Source: Selaginella moellendorffii
Taxonomy: Eukaryota; Streptophyta; Lycopodiopsida; Selaginellales; Selaginellaceae
Assembly (NCBI RefSeq): GCF_000143415.4
Contig: NW_003314324.1
Coordinates: 504,289 to 568,288, forward strand
Length of the DNA: 64,000 nucleotides
Reading direction: 5' to 3'
The position numbers and the translations under genes are program-made. The notes beneath the pieces were generated by a model. The model did not search any database and had not been told where the DNA came from. It saw only the letters and a program-made list of their open reading frames with translations. Of this stretch, positions 39,783 to 55,459 are shown piece after piece; the first letter of the stretch is position 1, and each line of letters opens with the position of its first letter.

Positions 39783-42427
39783 TCACTCGCTCTCTATCCA
39801 TGTAACTGCATCCTGAATGCTTTCCTTGTACTGATGGCAGCCATGGTCGGACAAGAGTGTGCTGGACAGCACAATCCTCTTAAACCTCGACGTTGGATCG
39901 TCACCGCGAACAACAATGTGTTGGAACTGGGGCTGCTTCGTCTTTTGCTTGGGAGAGCTCTTGCTAGCTCTTCGGCTTGTCTCTTGACTCTCACTCCTTT
40001 GATTTTCATCGTCTGATGATGCTGCTGCTGGCAATGCCGATTCAAGTAATAGCTCGGGCTGGAGTGGCTTGCGAAGAATGTGATAGAGAAGTCCCGGCAC
40101 GTAGAGTCTCTCCATTTCCATGGCTTCCTTCGGGTCTTTTACTGTCTCAGCCACATTTGCTGCCAAGGTTGCCGCTGCGACTTCAGAATCTTTCTCGTCG
40201 ACGTCATCATCTACGTCTCCGTTTTCAGTCGTGGACACTCCTGGCATAGGTGTCGCTTGAGTAAAACTAGGAGAAAGAGAGGAAATAAAAGAGCTTGCCT
40301 CTATATGTCGAAGCCGAGCGCAGAAGCTCCGCTGCCGCCATTCCAACTGTGAACCAGTTTGCAGCTTTGTGTATCTTCGTCCCGGCCAGAGCCCCTGACC
40401 TTGCTACCACCAAGGCAGCCTGGCCATATTTCATTGCCACGCCTGGCAGTGTCCCCTGAGCCAGCTCCAACATTTTCTTCCCTTTGCTACCATCTTTAAA
40501 TGCCTGGCTCCTGTTAATCACATCCTAGCAAGTAAATTTCAAGAACATGGAACGTTATCTTACCAGTCTGTTCCCAATATTTCGGATCGCAAGTCTTCTA
40601 GAGCTCCAGGACTTATTCGAGCAACGACATCGTCCTGAAAAGGCAAACTTTAGACAGAATATAAAAACAAAGCACATGAACCTGAAGAACAATGTTCCTG
40701 ATGAAACCCGCTTCTTCAGCTAGCCTCTTATCGACGCAAGGAGGGCATCCATAACCCCAGCATGTAATCCACGAAGGAGGTATGCCAAGCCTCGAAAGAG
40801 GTCCTACGCTTCCACCATCACAGTCCCGCAAGAGCATGCAAAGCAATGCGGCTGTTCCAGCACCCAGGGAATGCCCGACAAGAACAAAACGGTACTCCTG
40901 ATAACAAGAAACATAAGATCACAGCCTATGGAAACTTAAGTTCGAGCTAGTTACCGGATTTGCCACAAGAAGATCTCTCAAACAAGTAGTTTCATTATCC
41001 ATAAGCCAGCGAGCTGCAGCAAGCATTCCGGAATGAGCATATCTGCAAACGAGTAAAAGAGGCAAACATTGTTTAAAATCGGAGTTATTGATAAGAAAGC
41101 TAAACAACTTACCCACCCTCAAATTTCTCACTGTGAGGATTCAAATCGGTCAAAACATCTGTAGCAGCCAAAGTTCCCCGGATGCTGATCACTACACAAT
41201 GTCTAACATTATCAACAGCAATAAAATACGCAGGCTTTAAAACTCCAGAAGTAAAGACATGCTTAATAATTTGCGTCTCTTCTATCTGAAAAAAAAAAGC
41301 CACTGCGATAAGAATTTCTGTAAAACAAGAACAGACCTTCAAGTCTTTGGCAAGCTTCTCCTTGCTTTTCTTATAGGCAGCAAACGCCCACCCAAACCAA
41401 TGTTGGATCTCTAGAAGCTCTTCCCTGCAATCCTGAAAGTTAGCTTACGAAGGCATACAATAAAGCAAACGACTCACAAAGACGAAACACGGGAGCCATT
41501 GATGGTGTCAGCAGCACCCTCAAGAGCATGTCGACCAGACAATTTATACAGACCCAGCGTAAGATCTGCCATGCTCCATCGACTCATGCCAGCAATGCTT
41601 CTCTTTATGCTTGCTGCTACAGCAGTAAGCGTGCCTTCTGCTGCTCGAGGAACATCGTCACTAGTTTCTTTGAGCTCTAAGTCATCAATTTCTTGCGCTG
41701 CTGCTTCCACAGCTTCACTTGGCTCAGTACCATCTTTGGACTTCCCTGAAAAACATTTTCTCTCGAATGAACACAAGAGCTAAATAGAATAAGAACTTAC
41801 TCCTCCAAGCAAGAGCGGGATGGATCATCTCTCCCCACGTTTTCGCAGGCACCTGGTTCGCATCTTTGGTGCCATCGGATTTCCCCTTGAGTTTCTCATC
41901 ACGTGGCCGGTTTTTTGGAATGGGCTCCTCTTGTAACACTTCTTTCGTAAGCTCCGAGTCGTCTCTAGATTTACCTGTAACAAGCTGAGCCATTTGAAAT
42001 TCAAAACTCTAATTTTTCCAAAAGGAAAAACTTACGTCTCCAAGTCGAAGGATAGATCATGTCTCCCCATGTTTTTGCTGGAGCTTCTCCACTCTCCCCC
42101 GCTTTATCTTCGTTCTCTTTTTCTTCTTGCAGGGACTTACTCGCAGAATCACGGATATCTCCTCCTCCTAACAGCTTCCATCTTACAAGAGAAACAAAGA
42201 AAACAAAAAGGAGAGGATACAAACCAGCTTCATTGCTTGTGATTTGTTCTTGGCTTGTCGATTCAGACTCACTTGGTTCAGCCTCGGCCTTAGCTTCAGT
42301 CGAGGATTTCCCTGGAAATTGCAAAAAACTTAGAAATGTAGAACGCAATGCCGCTCAAAAACTTACGGCGCCAAGACGATGTAATCACGTCTCCCCATGT
42401 CTTCGCTGGAGAATCCGTCTCCTCCAT
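39783..42427 (-). CDS. Class-3 lipase (mono/diacylglycerol lipase-like)
   Basis: Exons 5'-3': 42427-42367, 42311-42225, 42167-42036, 41974-41801, 41745-41478, 41424-41337, 41285-41113, 41042-40955, 40897-40682, 40634-40564, 40510-40299, 40255-39783; 680 residues. The alpha/beta-hydrolase part holds FIAVDNVRHCVVISIRGT and the nucleophile elbow GHSLGAGTA. It resembles the plant diacylglycerol-lipase-like family (At3g14075/At4g16070 type). The N-terminus is unusual: an AKTW-start, WRRKS-end segment occurs three times, each Arg codon split by an intron in the same phase. Intron 11 starts GC (AGAG|GCAAGC). Substrate and location are not known; no signal peptide is visible. Confidence 0.9.
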
Positions 42428-42680
42428 TTGCGCGCTTCTACTCTCCCATCCCAGCGCCAAATCGCGCTCTCACAGCACCGATCCCACACCGACGACAAAT
42501 CAAACCCTAGCCCCTAGCAAAGCATGCCAGATGTTAAATGTATATTCCTCACAGGAGATGCATTGGCATATTCGTCTCCTTGGCGCCACTTTCTTTGAGT
42601 TCGTCCTGGCCAAAAAAATAACAAAAAGGGAAGCTTTTAGAGACAAACAATGGAGAGAGAAGCAAGCAATTTACCTTCTC

Positions 42681-45565
42681 TTATAACAATGACGTGCGTT
42701 TAGTGGATTGGCTTCGAAGAGTTCTTCGCATCACCTTGTTTGAAGCTGTTCTAGGAAGGGAACCAGCGATTTCTACTGAATCGACCTGGGAAATGCGAGA
42801 AAAATGAGAACTTTCGAGAAAAACGCGAGGATGGCACTTGCCTTGAACAGCGGATTTAGTTTTCGTTGGATGGCAGCATTGAATCTTAGCTTGAGCTCGG
42901 AAGAAATGTCAGTTTTGTCGGTCACTTCGGCTTTGAGAACGGCAATTACGCAAAGTTTTTCCGGCCCACCTCCCGTTGGAGAGACACCGATTGCGGCGGT
43001 CTCCAGGACTCTCTGATCTGCTGCGTTGCAAATGCGCTCGATTTCAACGGAGCTCACCTGGAAAACAAAAACAAAATCCACGAGAAGAAAAAAGAAGATA
43101 TAGAGCTTACTTTGATGCCTCCCAGGTTCATTGTATCGTCCACTCTGCCATGGGCTTTGTAAAAGCCTCCTGGCGTACGCTCGAACTCGTCTCCATGTCT
43201 CCGTAACGTCTAAGAAAATGTGCCGTAAGATAAATACTTGGTTTTCCTTTGATCATCTACCTTTCCATTGTGTTTTGGCATTCCTTTGAAGTAGATGTTG
43301 AAATGGTTGGCATTCAGTAAGATGCGTGAAGCTCCTAGCATCGAAGAATCAAGAGCACATTCACCGATACCAGGCATTTCGCTTGGCTGCGAGCAAAGCA
43401 AAGTTTAAGAAAACATTATAGCATCCACAATAAGAGAGCACTTACCAGAGGAATTCCGGCTTCGTCCAGAATGAAAACATCACATCCCATGGCAGGAGTG
43501 CTAAAACTCGCTAGAGCTTGAGGTTGCAGAAGTGAGCCCGTGACAAAACCGCCACCGATTTCAGTACCCCCGCAATATTCAATGACAGGCTTGTAAGAAG
43601 CCTTGCTCATGAGCCAAAGGTAATCGTCTACTGTCGATGCCTCGCCAGTTGAGCTAAAACATCTGAAGAAAGCAACCTTTAAGACCATAAATCAGAAGGA
43701 TGTTCTCGCCTTATATGTGAGAGGTCAATATCATCCAGGCACTTTGTTGTCTTCCAATTTCTGACAATGCTAGGCACAACACCCAGCATTGTTACTTTAG
43801 CGTCCTGTTAAAAACCATAGCTCGAGTGTAAAACAAGTTCAAAGAGCATGAACTCTTACTTGGACGAACTTTGCAAAGCCACGGCCTAAAGGGGACCCGT
43901 TGTAGAGAGCTATAGTAGCACCGTTAACAAGAGTCGCATAAACGAGCCAAGGCCCCATCATCCACCCCAAGTTCGTTGGCCAAGCAACAACATCACGACT
44001 TCGTATATCCTGATGTGCCCAGCCATCCGCAGCAGCCTTGATTGGTGTTAAATGCGTCCAAGGTATAGCTTTCGGATCACCTAGAAGTAAAAGAGAAAAA
44101 GCATACAACTTGGTCGTATAGTGTATGTAAGTGTACCTGTGGTACCCGAGGAAAACAGAATGTTTGAGAACGCTTCGCCTGACTGAGCAACGCCTTTATA
44201 CTCCTGTCGCCTGTCAAAAGCCGCTATACGATAGTTTGCTAACAACTAAACCGAAGAGATGAATTTACCGAGCAAGGCCCGTGGACACTGCCAAGAACTC
44301 ATCCCATGACATATCGTTGCTGCGAAGTTCCACTGTCAAAGCCGCCGCCTTTCCAGGAATTACAAAAGCTCGAGGAGCGTTGGCGTCCACAACTCGACTG
44401 CAATGAAGACACTGAGACGGACGAGTAAATGCTTTGGAATTTGACTTACGTATACAAAGCAAGATCTTTCCCTCCTCGAACAATAACATCCTGCAAGCAC
44501 GGTCTTTTGTTACTATAGCATAATCTTTTCAGACAAGACCGACCTGAGTGAAGATCGCTTTTGCTTTGGAAATGTTTAGCCTGGTCTCGATTTCCGAGGA
44601 AGAGAAGCTGTCAGCAATGGAGACAACCACGCATCCGCAAAGCACAATCCCGAGATAGACAACGACTGACACTGGAGTCATTGGCATGTTGATAGCAACA
44701 GCATCGCCACTCGAGAAACCCAATCGTTCCAAAGAGTTTGCCACTCTACTACAAGAAAAAATAAATCCATCAAAGATTAGTCCAAGAAAAACAAGAGCTG
44801 ACAAAAAAGGATACCAGGATTGTGATCGGAGTTCGCTTAGTGTGAGTGAATTCAAACCTGTGTCGTCACCTTCGTCTCTCCAAAGAATGGCAGTGTTGAA
44901 AGATTTTCTACATCGGCTCTCTTGGAAACAGCATTCAGCGGCATTGAGCGTAGCTTCACAAAGCCATTGACCCCCGGGACATGGCTCACCATCAATCTCA
45001 TTTCTTTCCATGTCTAAGATTCGCGAAGGTTGCTCCACGAAAGGAATCTCAAGCTCCTGGAGAACAATCCTCCAATAAACCTGGAAAATTAAGAAACGTT
45101 ACAAAGAACACGCTCCACGAGACAAACTTACGTCTGGATTTTCAACCGAGAATCGCTGGAACTCGGCGAAGTTCGTGATCGGATCAAAGAAAGAACAGCC
45201 GAAGAGATCTCTGCCGTAAGTGTCCATCGTTCTTCCCAAATTCGTGGATTTTGCCTGGGCTCTGTGTCGCGCAGAGAATGAGAGTAAAGAAGAGAAGAAA
45301 TTTGCTTCACTTACAAGGAGGGAATCCACACTGGAGGCGGACCAAGCCTCGCAGAGTCCCAATTTTTGTAGCAAGAGTGATAGAGGAGCTGATGGAGCCG
45401 AAATGGATGCGATGGAGCGAGCACATTCTTCGATAGCGACCTCCAGATGCTCGACGGAGACTCACCGGATGCTCGCAGCGATTGATTGAGCTTCCAGTGG
45501 AAAGATCGCGCCTCCTCGTGGCCAAGGCCAGCGTCGACGAGCTCCTCAATGCTGGGCTCCTCCAT
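42681..45565 (-). CDS. Acyl-activating enzyme (AMP-forming acyl-CoA synthetase, AAE17/18-like)
   Basis: Exons 5'-3': 45565-45315, 45261-45132, 45080-44815, 44748-44544, 44490-44450, 44397-44269, 44210-44137, 44080-43860, 43804-43710, 43662-43446, 43386-43261, 43209-43111, 43057-42842, 42785-42681; 724 residues. The AMP-binding signature [17 protein letters not shown] spans two exons. Also present are [31 protein letters not shown] and the C-terminal Lys motif [15 protein letters not shown]. It makes acyl-AMP and then acyl-CoA from a carboxylic acid. The long N-terminal part is typical of AAE17/18, described as peroxisomal; here the end is TSLL, not a clear PTS1. Introns 9 and 13 start GC. It is head-to-head with the reductase gene, 69 bp between start codons. 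Confidence 0.93.
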
Positions 45566-45634
45566 TTTGACCGCTAGAACCCTAAAATATTACCCGGTTT
45601 TTTAGGGCTCTTGAGCTTTTGGGCGTGATTGGCT
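45566..45634. promoter_or_regulatory. 69-bp divergent promoter between acyl-activating enzyme and reductase
   Basis: Only 69 bp separates two opposed ATGs, so core promoters or leaders must overlap. No clear TATA box; a TTAGGGCTC and a mirrored CCCTAAAATATTA stretch are present. Confidence 0.5.
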
Positions 45635-46883
45635 ATGGCGAGTCCAGTCGTGCTCATGGCCGTGCCAATGCTCCCCGATCTCGAACTAGCGCTGGATTCC
45701 AAGTTCAGACTCCTGCGGCTCTGGCAGGCGGAGGATCCCGGCGCGATGCTGCGGCAGCACTCGGGCCAGATTCAAGCGCTGGTCGTCAATCACAAGTTCG
45801 AGGCGTCGGCGGCGGTGATCGATGCGCTGCCGCGGCTGGAGATCGTGTCGTCGTTCAGCGTGGGGCTGGACAAGATCGACCTCAAAAAGTGCAAGGAGCG
45901 CGGCGTGGCGGTCACAAACACGCCCGATGTGCTCACGGACGAGACGGCCGATCTCGCAATGGCGCTGCTGCTGGGGACAATGCGGCGGATCTGCCCGGCG
46001 GATCGCTATGTTCGCGAGGGATTGTGGCCGGTCCATGGAGATTTCCCCCTCTCACACAAGGTAAAGCTCTCGATTCCTGGAAATTTTCGTTCTTGCGGTG
46101 CCAGTGATCGATCAAGTTCTTGCTGCGTGATCCATGGCCTCTTGTTATTTCTCCCTCTCACACAAGGGAAATTTTCTATTCCTTGCTTGTGGAATCGTCT
46201 TTTCCATCGCATGCTCGACATTCCTGACAGATGTTTGTTCTTGCGGTGCCAGTCGATCGATCTAGTTCTTGCTGCGTGATCCATGGCTTCATCTTGTGGA
46301 TGATCGATCGAAATATTTTCCTCTAGCGACAGTCATTCTTTCTTTCTCTTCCTCGCAGGTGAGTGGAAAGCGCATCGGGATCGTGGGGCTGGGCAGGATC
46401 GGCTCCGCCATCGCCAAGCGCGCCGAGGGATTCAGCTGCGCAATCTCCTACTCCTCCCGCGAGAAGAAGCCCGGAGTTCCCTACGCCCACTACTCCAGCC
46501 TGGTGGATCTAGCGCGAGACTCCGACGCTCTCATCGTCGCGTGCGCGCTAACGCCAGAGACTCGCCATCTCGTGAGCAGGGAAGTGATCGACGCATTGGG
46601 TCCGGAGGGGACGCTGGTAAACATCGCGAGGGGGCCGATCGTGGACGAGGCCGAGCTCGTCCAGGCGCTGGTGGACAAGAGGTTGGGGGCGGCTGGATTG
46701 GACGTGTTTGAGGAGGAGCCACAGGTACCACAGGAGCTCCTTGGGATGGATAACGTCGTGTTGCTACCACACGTAGGGAGTGGTACTTGGGATACCAGGC
46801 GGGCGATGGGGGATTTAGTGGTAAGAAATCTGGAAGCTCACTTCTCAGGGAAATCCTTGGTTACTCCAGTGGCATTCGAGTAA
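45635..46883 (+). CDS. HPR2: Hydroxypyruvate/glyoxylate reductase (2-hydroxyacid dehydrogenase)
   Basis: Exons 45635-46060 and 46359-46883; 316 residues, the usual length. The NAD(P) motif is [15 protein letters not shown]. The catalytic set is present: Arg in [14 protein letters not shown], Glu in GLDVFEEEP and His in LLPHVGSGT. No transit peptide or PTS1 is visible (it ends VTPVAFE), which fits cytosolic HPR2-type enzymes that reduce hydroxypyruvate and glyoxylate as a photorespiratory bypass. NADPH preference is inference. The first in-frame ATG after the divergent promoter is at 45635. The 298-bp intron, long for this locus, holds a duplicated segment. Confidence 0.92.
46032..46290 (+). 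repeat. Duplicated segment spanning exon 1 end and intron of HPR2
   Basis: CCCTCTCACACAAG at the exon 1 end recurs at about 46153. GTTCTTGCGGTGCCAGT, then GATCGATC, then AGTTCTTGCTGCGTGATCCA recurs about 138 bp later (46091 and about 46229). The duplicate splice donor reads AAGGGAAAT instead of AAGGTAAAG, so it is not a donor. Confidence 0.8.
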
Positions 46884-46909
46884 TGGACTAGAATCTGGAT
46901 CAAGCTAGA

Positions 46910-47120
46910 TAGATGGTATTAGTTCCAGATAGCAACATGGAAAGGTCAACAAAGACTTACATTCAAGAGAAACGAAAACTTAGATGGTAGTAGTTCTAGA
47001 TCACAGGGACGTGAAGCTGGATTTCAACGAGAACTTACATTCAAGAGAAAAGATGGCAGTAGTTCTGGAAGTGAAGCTGGATATCAACAAGAGCTTACAT
47101 TCAAGAAAAACGAAAACTTT
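46910..47120 (+). repeat. Tandem repeat, about 70 bp x 3
   Basis: Units with AGATGGTAGTAGTTCTAGAT, GTGAAGCTGGAT and CTTACATTCAAGAGAAA blocks recur at about 46910, 46982 and 47050, between the convergent HPR2 and SAC9 genes. Confidence 0.75.
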
Positions 47121-47204
47121 ATATCGCACAAACAGTAGAAGCGGCTAGCTTCACAGGGGGTGGAAAACTTCCGTCCTTCGCTCGGCTATGGGAAAAATCT
47201 CTAC

Positions 47205-52654
<5,450 letters not shown>

Positions 52655-52889
52655 CGCTGAAATCGCAGCGCCGAGAAGATCAGCAGCGCCGTCCCGCGCT
52701 TGTCGTGCCAGGCGCCTCTTGCCGCATCCCTCTCAAAGCCCTCTGCAATCTAGGGCTTCATTAGGGTTTGTGGGCAAGCAATTTAACGTACCAATGAATT
52801 TAAAATCTAGCGGCACCGACAACCGTCCATCATTTGACGGCCCAGATGTCAGAACATATATAGAAAAAACAAACTTTAAAACAGTGATC

Positions 52890-52960
52890 TGCACTGCCCG
52901 GGAATCGAACCCGGGTCTGTACCGTGGCAGGGTACTATTCTACCACTAGACCAGCAGTGC
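52890..52960 (-). tRNA. tRNA-Gly (GCC)
   Basis: 71 nt. Acceptor GCACTGC pairs perfectly with GCAGTGC; the anticodon loop in CCCTGCCACGG gives GCC; the T-arm is CCGGGTTCGATTCCCGG; discriminator A. It lies between the divergent SAC9 and RGS1 genes. Confidence 0.96.
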
Positions 52961-53262
52961 TCGTGTGTTTGACTTTTACGGTTTGCTAAACCCCAGCAAA
53001 GAATTTAACTCTTCCGTGTCTTGACTGACTGACTTCCCGCCTTTGAATCTTACACCATGACGATTCTAGGGTTCTTGATTAGGGCTTAGATGACCGTGGA
53101 CGGTGATTTGCCTACTCTTCTCGCCGGGAGAAGCGTGGATTTTGGTCAGAAATGCAAGCTAGAAATGCTAATGCCGAGCACTAGCGATGGAGGAGCAATC
53201 GTCTTTTGGCCAGGAATTTGCGCTTGAGCTTCAGATTTGGGGTCCACGATCTTGCAAGTAAA

Positions 53263-55366
53263 ATGACGAACTGTAGGACAGTGGGGGGCTGTGTCTCGGA
53301 CTACGTTGCTGCTGGCATCACATTCTTTGTAATTTTCCTGTAAGATTTTTTTGGTTCCTTTCATCTTTGCAACGGTAAACGTGATTTTTTTTGTTCCTCT
53401 TCTAGAGTTTGCATTGGCATTTGTTTTGTAAGTATCAAGCGACGGCAATTGGAGCTCAACGCCAAGAAGGTGTCGGTTTTGCTCGTCCAAGCATTCGCGA
53501 GCTTGATATATCTTGTGTCTTCTCTGGTAAGCTCACAGGTTTTCTAGAGTTTTGCTGTCTCACGTGTTCCAAATTCTCAAGATGTCTTTGAACTATTTGA
53601 GGCTATCTCGACGCCATCTATGGCAAAATTGTGATCTCATGCGTAAGCAAAATCGCTTTTGTTCTTTCACTGGCTAACTGTGGATTATAGTTTGGCTGAA
53701 GGGACCATTTGGATTTGGAATCCTTTTAAGCTGTCATATTGTACAGGCATATAGGCTTCACTACGTCTTTATTGCGTAAGTTTTTAGCTTTTTCTTCTGT
53801 TGTTCCCTTCCATCACTTCTACATTTCCTGTTGTGCAGAAGGCGCTTACCACCTTTGAAGTATTATCAGCTTCTTCCGCTACTTGTTAGTCCATGGTTTG
53901 CTGTAGCCGCAGGTAAGAATTAACGTGGTGTGAGGCAGGCTCTTATAGACACGTTCTTGTCGATGATCAGTTATACAGGCAGTGAGTGATCACGATAAGC
54001 GATCACCGACCTGCCAGTTTAACATACGTTGGGAGCTCGCAGTGGGATCGCTTTATGCTCTCTATCCTGCTATTCTCCTGCTCGCAACTTGGAAGGTGCG
54101 GCACATAAGATTTGAGTTTGACGAGTTCAAGGAGCTTCTCAAAGCAGCTTCCATCTGCGCCTTAATGCTTGGTAATCTGACATTTCGCTCAGTCTGTTCA
54201 GCCCTTCTTAATGCCCTTCTCTGCAGTTGTCTGGGCCGGAATGTTTGTTGCAGCCCAGCTTGATTCAAAAGTCGTAGTCACTACTCGGTTTATTGTGGCC
54301 GTTTTGGTACGTAAATACATTTTTTCTTGACTCAGTGAATTCTAAAACGTTGTGTCTGCACAGGTCAGCGTTGGCGTTCTTTTCCTGTTTTGGATTCCTA
54401 TCGCAAAACCCGTTCACGATCTATTTCACGGCCGTAGGAGTAACCACCGGTATTCAACCATGGGGCAAGCGCTTGGAGTTCCAGTCAGTGGAGCCATATC
54501 TCAACCGTTGATAGCCTTCAATTTTAACAGGCCGCTGGAGCTGTTGCTTGAGCATAGAAGGTTTCGACAGTCATATTTGGCTTTTGCCGACAGGTAAATT
54601 CTGACGCATCGTCAAGTTCGAGCTGTTAACGCTATCTGTGCATATTTCAGTCGAATGGCCGGTGAGGTCGTGCATTTTTACAGTGAGGTTCGAGAGCTCA
54701 ACAAACTCCAGCAGCAGCATCAAGTTGTGCAGAGAATTTACATGGCAGAACACATCATTGACAAGTACATCAAGTCAGGTTGGCCATTGTTCAGTGAGAA
54801 ATGCTTTGCCAAACTCTTTAAGTTGCTCCAGGTGCGCCAATGGAGATCAATATATCCCATCAAATGCGTTTAGACATTATCAATACGACTGATTTGGCTG
54901 ACCCAGACCTGTTCAAGCGTGCCGTCGGCGAAGTTTTGAAAATGATGCAAATGGTACGTGAGTTTCTTGTGTGTTCTTCCATGTATTTGTGAATTTCGGC
55001 AACCCTGAAACAGAATCTGTCGAACGACTACTGGCAATCCGAGTATTTTCAAGAACTAAAAGATGAACTGGACGCTGATGTGGAATCTCAGCAAACTGGT
55101 GACGATCTAGAACAGCAACTAGATGTGACTGCTACCAAGCGTGCGTTGAGAAGGCTTTACGATCCTACTCCAGACAATCCATTCGACCAAGGTTGCCCGT
55201 TCAGTGGTGAACTTCGCAAAGAGAATCAACCCGAACAACATCATACTGGAGTAAGTCAAAAACTTCACTGACACTATATAGCTCAACGTGTGCTTCACAG
55301 GAATCACAATCCCAGAGGTCCGAAATCTTATTAACTAGCCAAGACACTACGTTGCCACGGAGTTGA
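53263..55366 (+). CDS. RGS1: Seven-transmembrane regulator of G-protein signalling (RGS1)
   Basis: Exons: 53263-53339, 53406-53526, 53582-53642, 53691-53775, 53839-53912, 53983-54171, 54227-54306, 54364-54593, 54651-54778, 54832-54953, 55014-55250, 55301-55366; 489 residues, all GT-AG. The first about 240 residues are a multi-span membrane part starting MTNCRTVGGCVSDYVAAGIT, with GPFGFGILLSC. Then comes MGQALGVPVSGAIS and the RGS domain: FRQSYLAFADS, AGEVVHFYSEV, IYMAEHIIDKYI, DLADPDLFKRAVGEVLKMM. Plant RGS1 speeds GTP hydrolysis on the self-activating G-alpha subunit and is involved in sugar responses. The Ser/Gln-rich tail may carry phosphosites. An ATG upstream at 53090 opens only a short separate frame. 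Confidence 0.95.
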
Positions 55367-55459
55367 TCCTGGCGAACTAGAATCTGGACGATACACGAAA
55401 TTCGTGCGCGCAGAGTAAGAAATTAACAGTCGAGTTTTTCTTCTTTAGCGAAAAAGCAT

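Noticed and set aside
53090-53200. Short upstream frame MTVDGDLPTLLAG as the RGS1 start
   Set aside because: It stops before the membrane part; the ATG at 53263 opens the frame with the conserved GGCVSDYVA segment.
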